A stretch of 5,831 bases of DNA from Pseudomonadota bacterium (GTDB lineage: Bacteria; Pseudomonadota; Alphaproteobacteria; CACIAM-22H2), in NCBI GenBank assembly GCA_020161965.1, contig JAIUNH010000262.1, forward strand, positions 1-5,831. The letters run 5' to 3'. The position numbers were made by a program, and so were the translations under genes. Each line of letters begins with the position of its first letter. The stretch's first letter is position 1. This document shows positions 5,637 to 5,831 of this stretch, in pieces. The notes beneath the pieces were generated by a model. It searched no databases. It was not told the origin of the DNA and was given only the letters and a program-made list of their open reading frames with translations.

Positions 5637-5675
5637 GATTCGGCCCGAGTCGAACGGTCAACAGATAAACGAATC
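5637..5675. promoter_or_regulatory. Cluster of three GANTC (CcrM) sites upstream of ccrM
   Basis: GATTC (5637-5641), GAGTC (5647-5651) and GAATC (5671-5675) fall within 39 bp between the ccrM start and the rnhB stop. A fourth, GATTC, is at 5750-5754 inside rnhB. My hand scan found about 15 GANTC sites in the whole window, roughly one per 390 bp, so this is a strong local enrichment. In Caulobacter, GANTC sites near the ccrM promoter make it sensitive to methylation, giving feedback control. The same role here is inferred. No convincing -35/-10 pair or full CtrA box (TTAA-N7-TTAA) is visible, only a lone TTAA at 5682-5685. Confidence 0.6.
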
Positions 5676-5831
5676 AAAGGCTTAAGCGGCCCTGGGCAAG
5701 GGGTGCAAAACTCAATCGGTGGTGGGGTGTGGGGCCCTTGGCCACAATAGATTCGATATGCGTCGCGGAACCGTAGCCCTTGTTCGACGCCCAGCCGTAT
5801 TCGGGATAGCGGCTCGACAGCAAGTTCATGA
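5674..5831 (-). CDS. rnhB: Ribonuclease HII, C-terminal 51 residues
   Basis: The 5' part of the gene lies beyond the right edge. The visible C-terminus contains YGWASNKGYGSATHIESI followed by GPTPHHRLSFAPL, matching the conserved end of RNase HII: the YG-W/F-x-x-xKGY motif, the following His, and the HHRxSFxP motif. RNase HII removes ribonucleotides from DNA and RNA from RNA-DNA hybrids. The frame is open from the window edge to TGA at 5676-5674; the ATG at 5829 is an internal Met, not the start. The gene precedes ccrM by 49 nt on the same strand, an order I recall as common in alphaproteobacteria. Its stop codon overlaps a GANTC site, and the ccrM promoter may lie partly inside its 3' end. 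Confidence 0.93.
   Translation of the reverse strand, partial: MNLLSSRYPEYGWASNKGYGSATHIESIVAKGPTPHHRLSFAPLAQGRLSL

Noticed and set aside
5682..5695. A CtrA box (TTAA-N7-TTAA) upstream of ccrM.
   Set aside because: There is one TTAA at 5682-5685, but no second half at the right spacing in either direction.
4875..5750. A 291-codon open frame on the plus strand opposite ccrM.
   Set aside because: It mirrors a gene with complete CcrM motifs, has no recognisable family, and also runs through the rnhB 3' end. It is a shadow.

Overview
The window is GC-rich DNA from a bacterial chromosome. It is most likely from an alphaproteobacterium, possibly of the Rhodospirillales or a neighbouring order; the order is a guess. 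The best evidence is a full-length CcrM-type GANTC adenine methyltransferase directly downstream of rnhB, together with an rpmH-rnpA-yidD cluster of alphaproteobacterial character. All gene calls come from reading the sequence and from family knowledge; no database search was run.

Left part (1-667, all minus strand): the rpmH-rnpA-yidD cluster, read leftwards and running off the edge. rpmH (ribosomal protein L34) starts at a GTG and has a near-consensus sigma-70 promoter (TTGACG-N17-TATAAC). A GC-rich hairpin separates rpmH from rnpA (the RNase P protein), and rnpA overlaps the first codons of yidD by ATGA.

Middle part (668-2890, plus strand): a divergent intergenic region (598-761) with two inverted repeats, then a translationally coupled pair. 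The first gene encodes a TVP38/TMEM64 (VTT/DedA-like) inner-membrane protein. The second encodes a flavin disulfide oxidoreductase of the Lpd/MerA type. The pair probably works as one membrane-associated redox unit of unknown substrate.

Right part (2887-5831, minus strand): a probable operon read leftwards as rnhB (3' end only) - ccrM - a small unrecognised gene - an RlmI-like 23S rRNA methyltransferase, with gaps of 49, 37 and 43 nt. The RlmI-like gene meets the oxidoreductase gene tail to tail, and both stop codons lie in one TTAA. Three GANTC sites, the CcrM target, lie within 39 bp just upstream of ccrM and a fourth lies inside rnhB. This is the layout expected for a methylation-sensitive ccrM control region.

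Most of the window is housekeeping: translation, RNA processing, membrane insertion and DNA methylation. I see no mobile element, CRISPR array, tRNA, rRNA or defence island. No stretch over 300 bases lacks a gene. I found no clearly new system. The least explained items are the VTT/oxidoreductase pair, the small protein between ccrM and the rRNA methyltransferase, and the hairpins at gene junctions.
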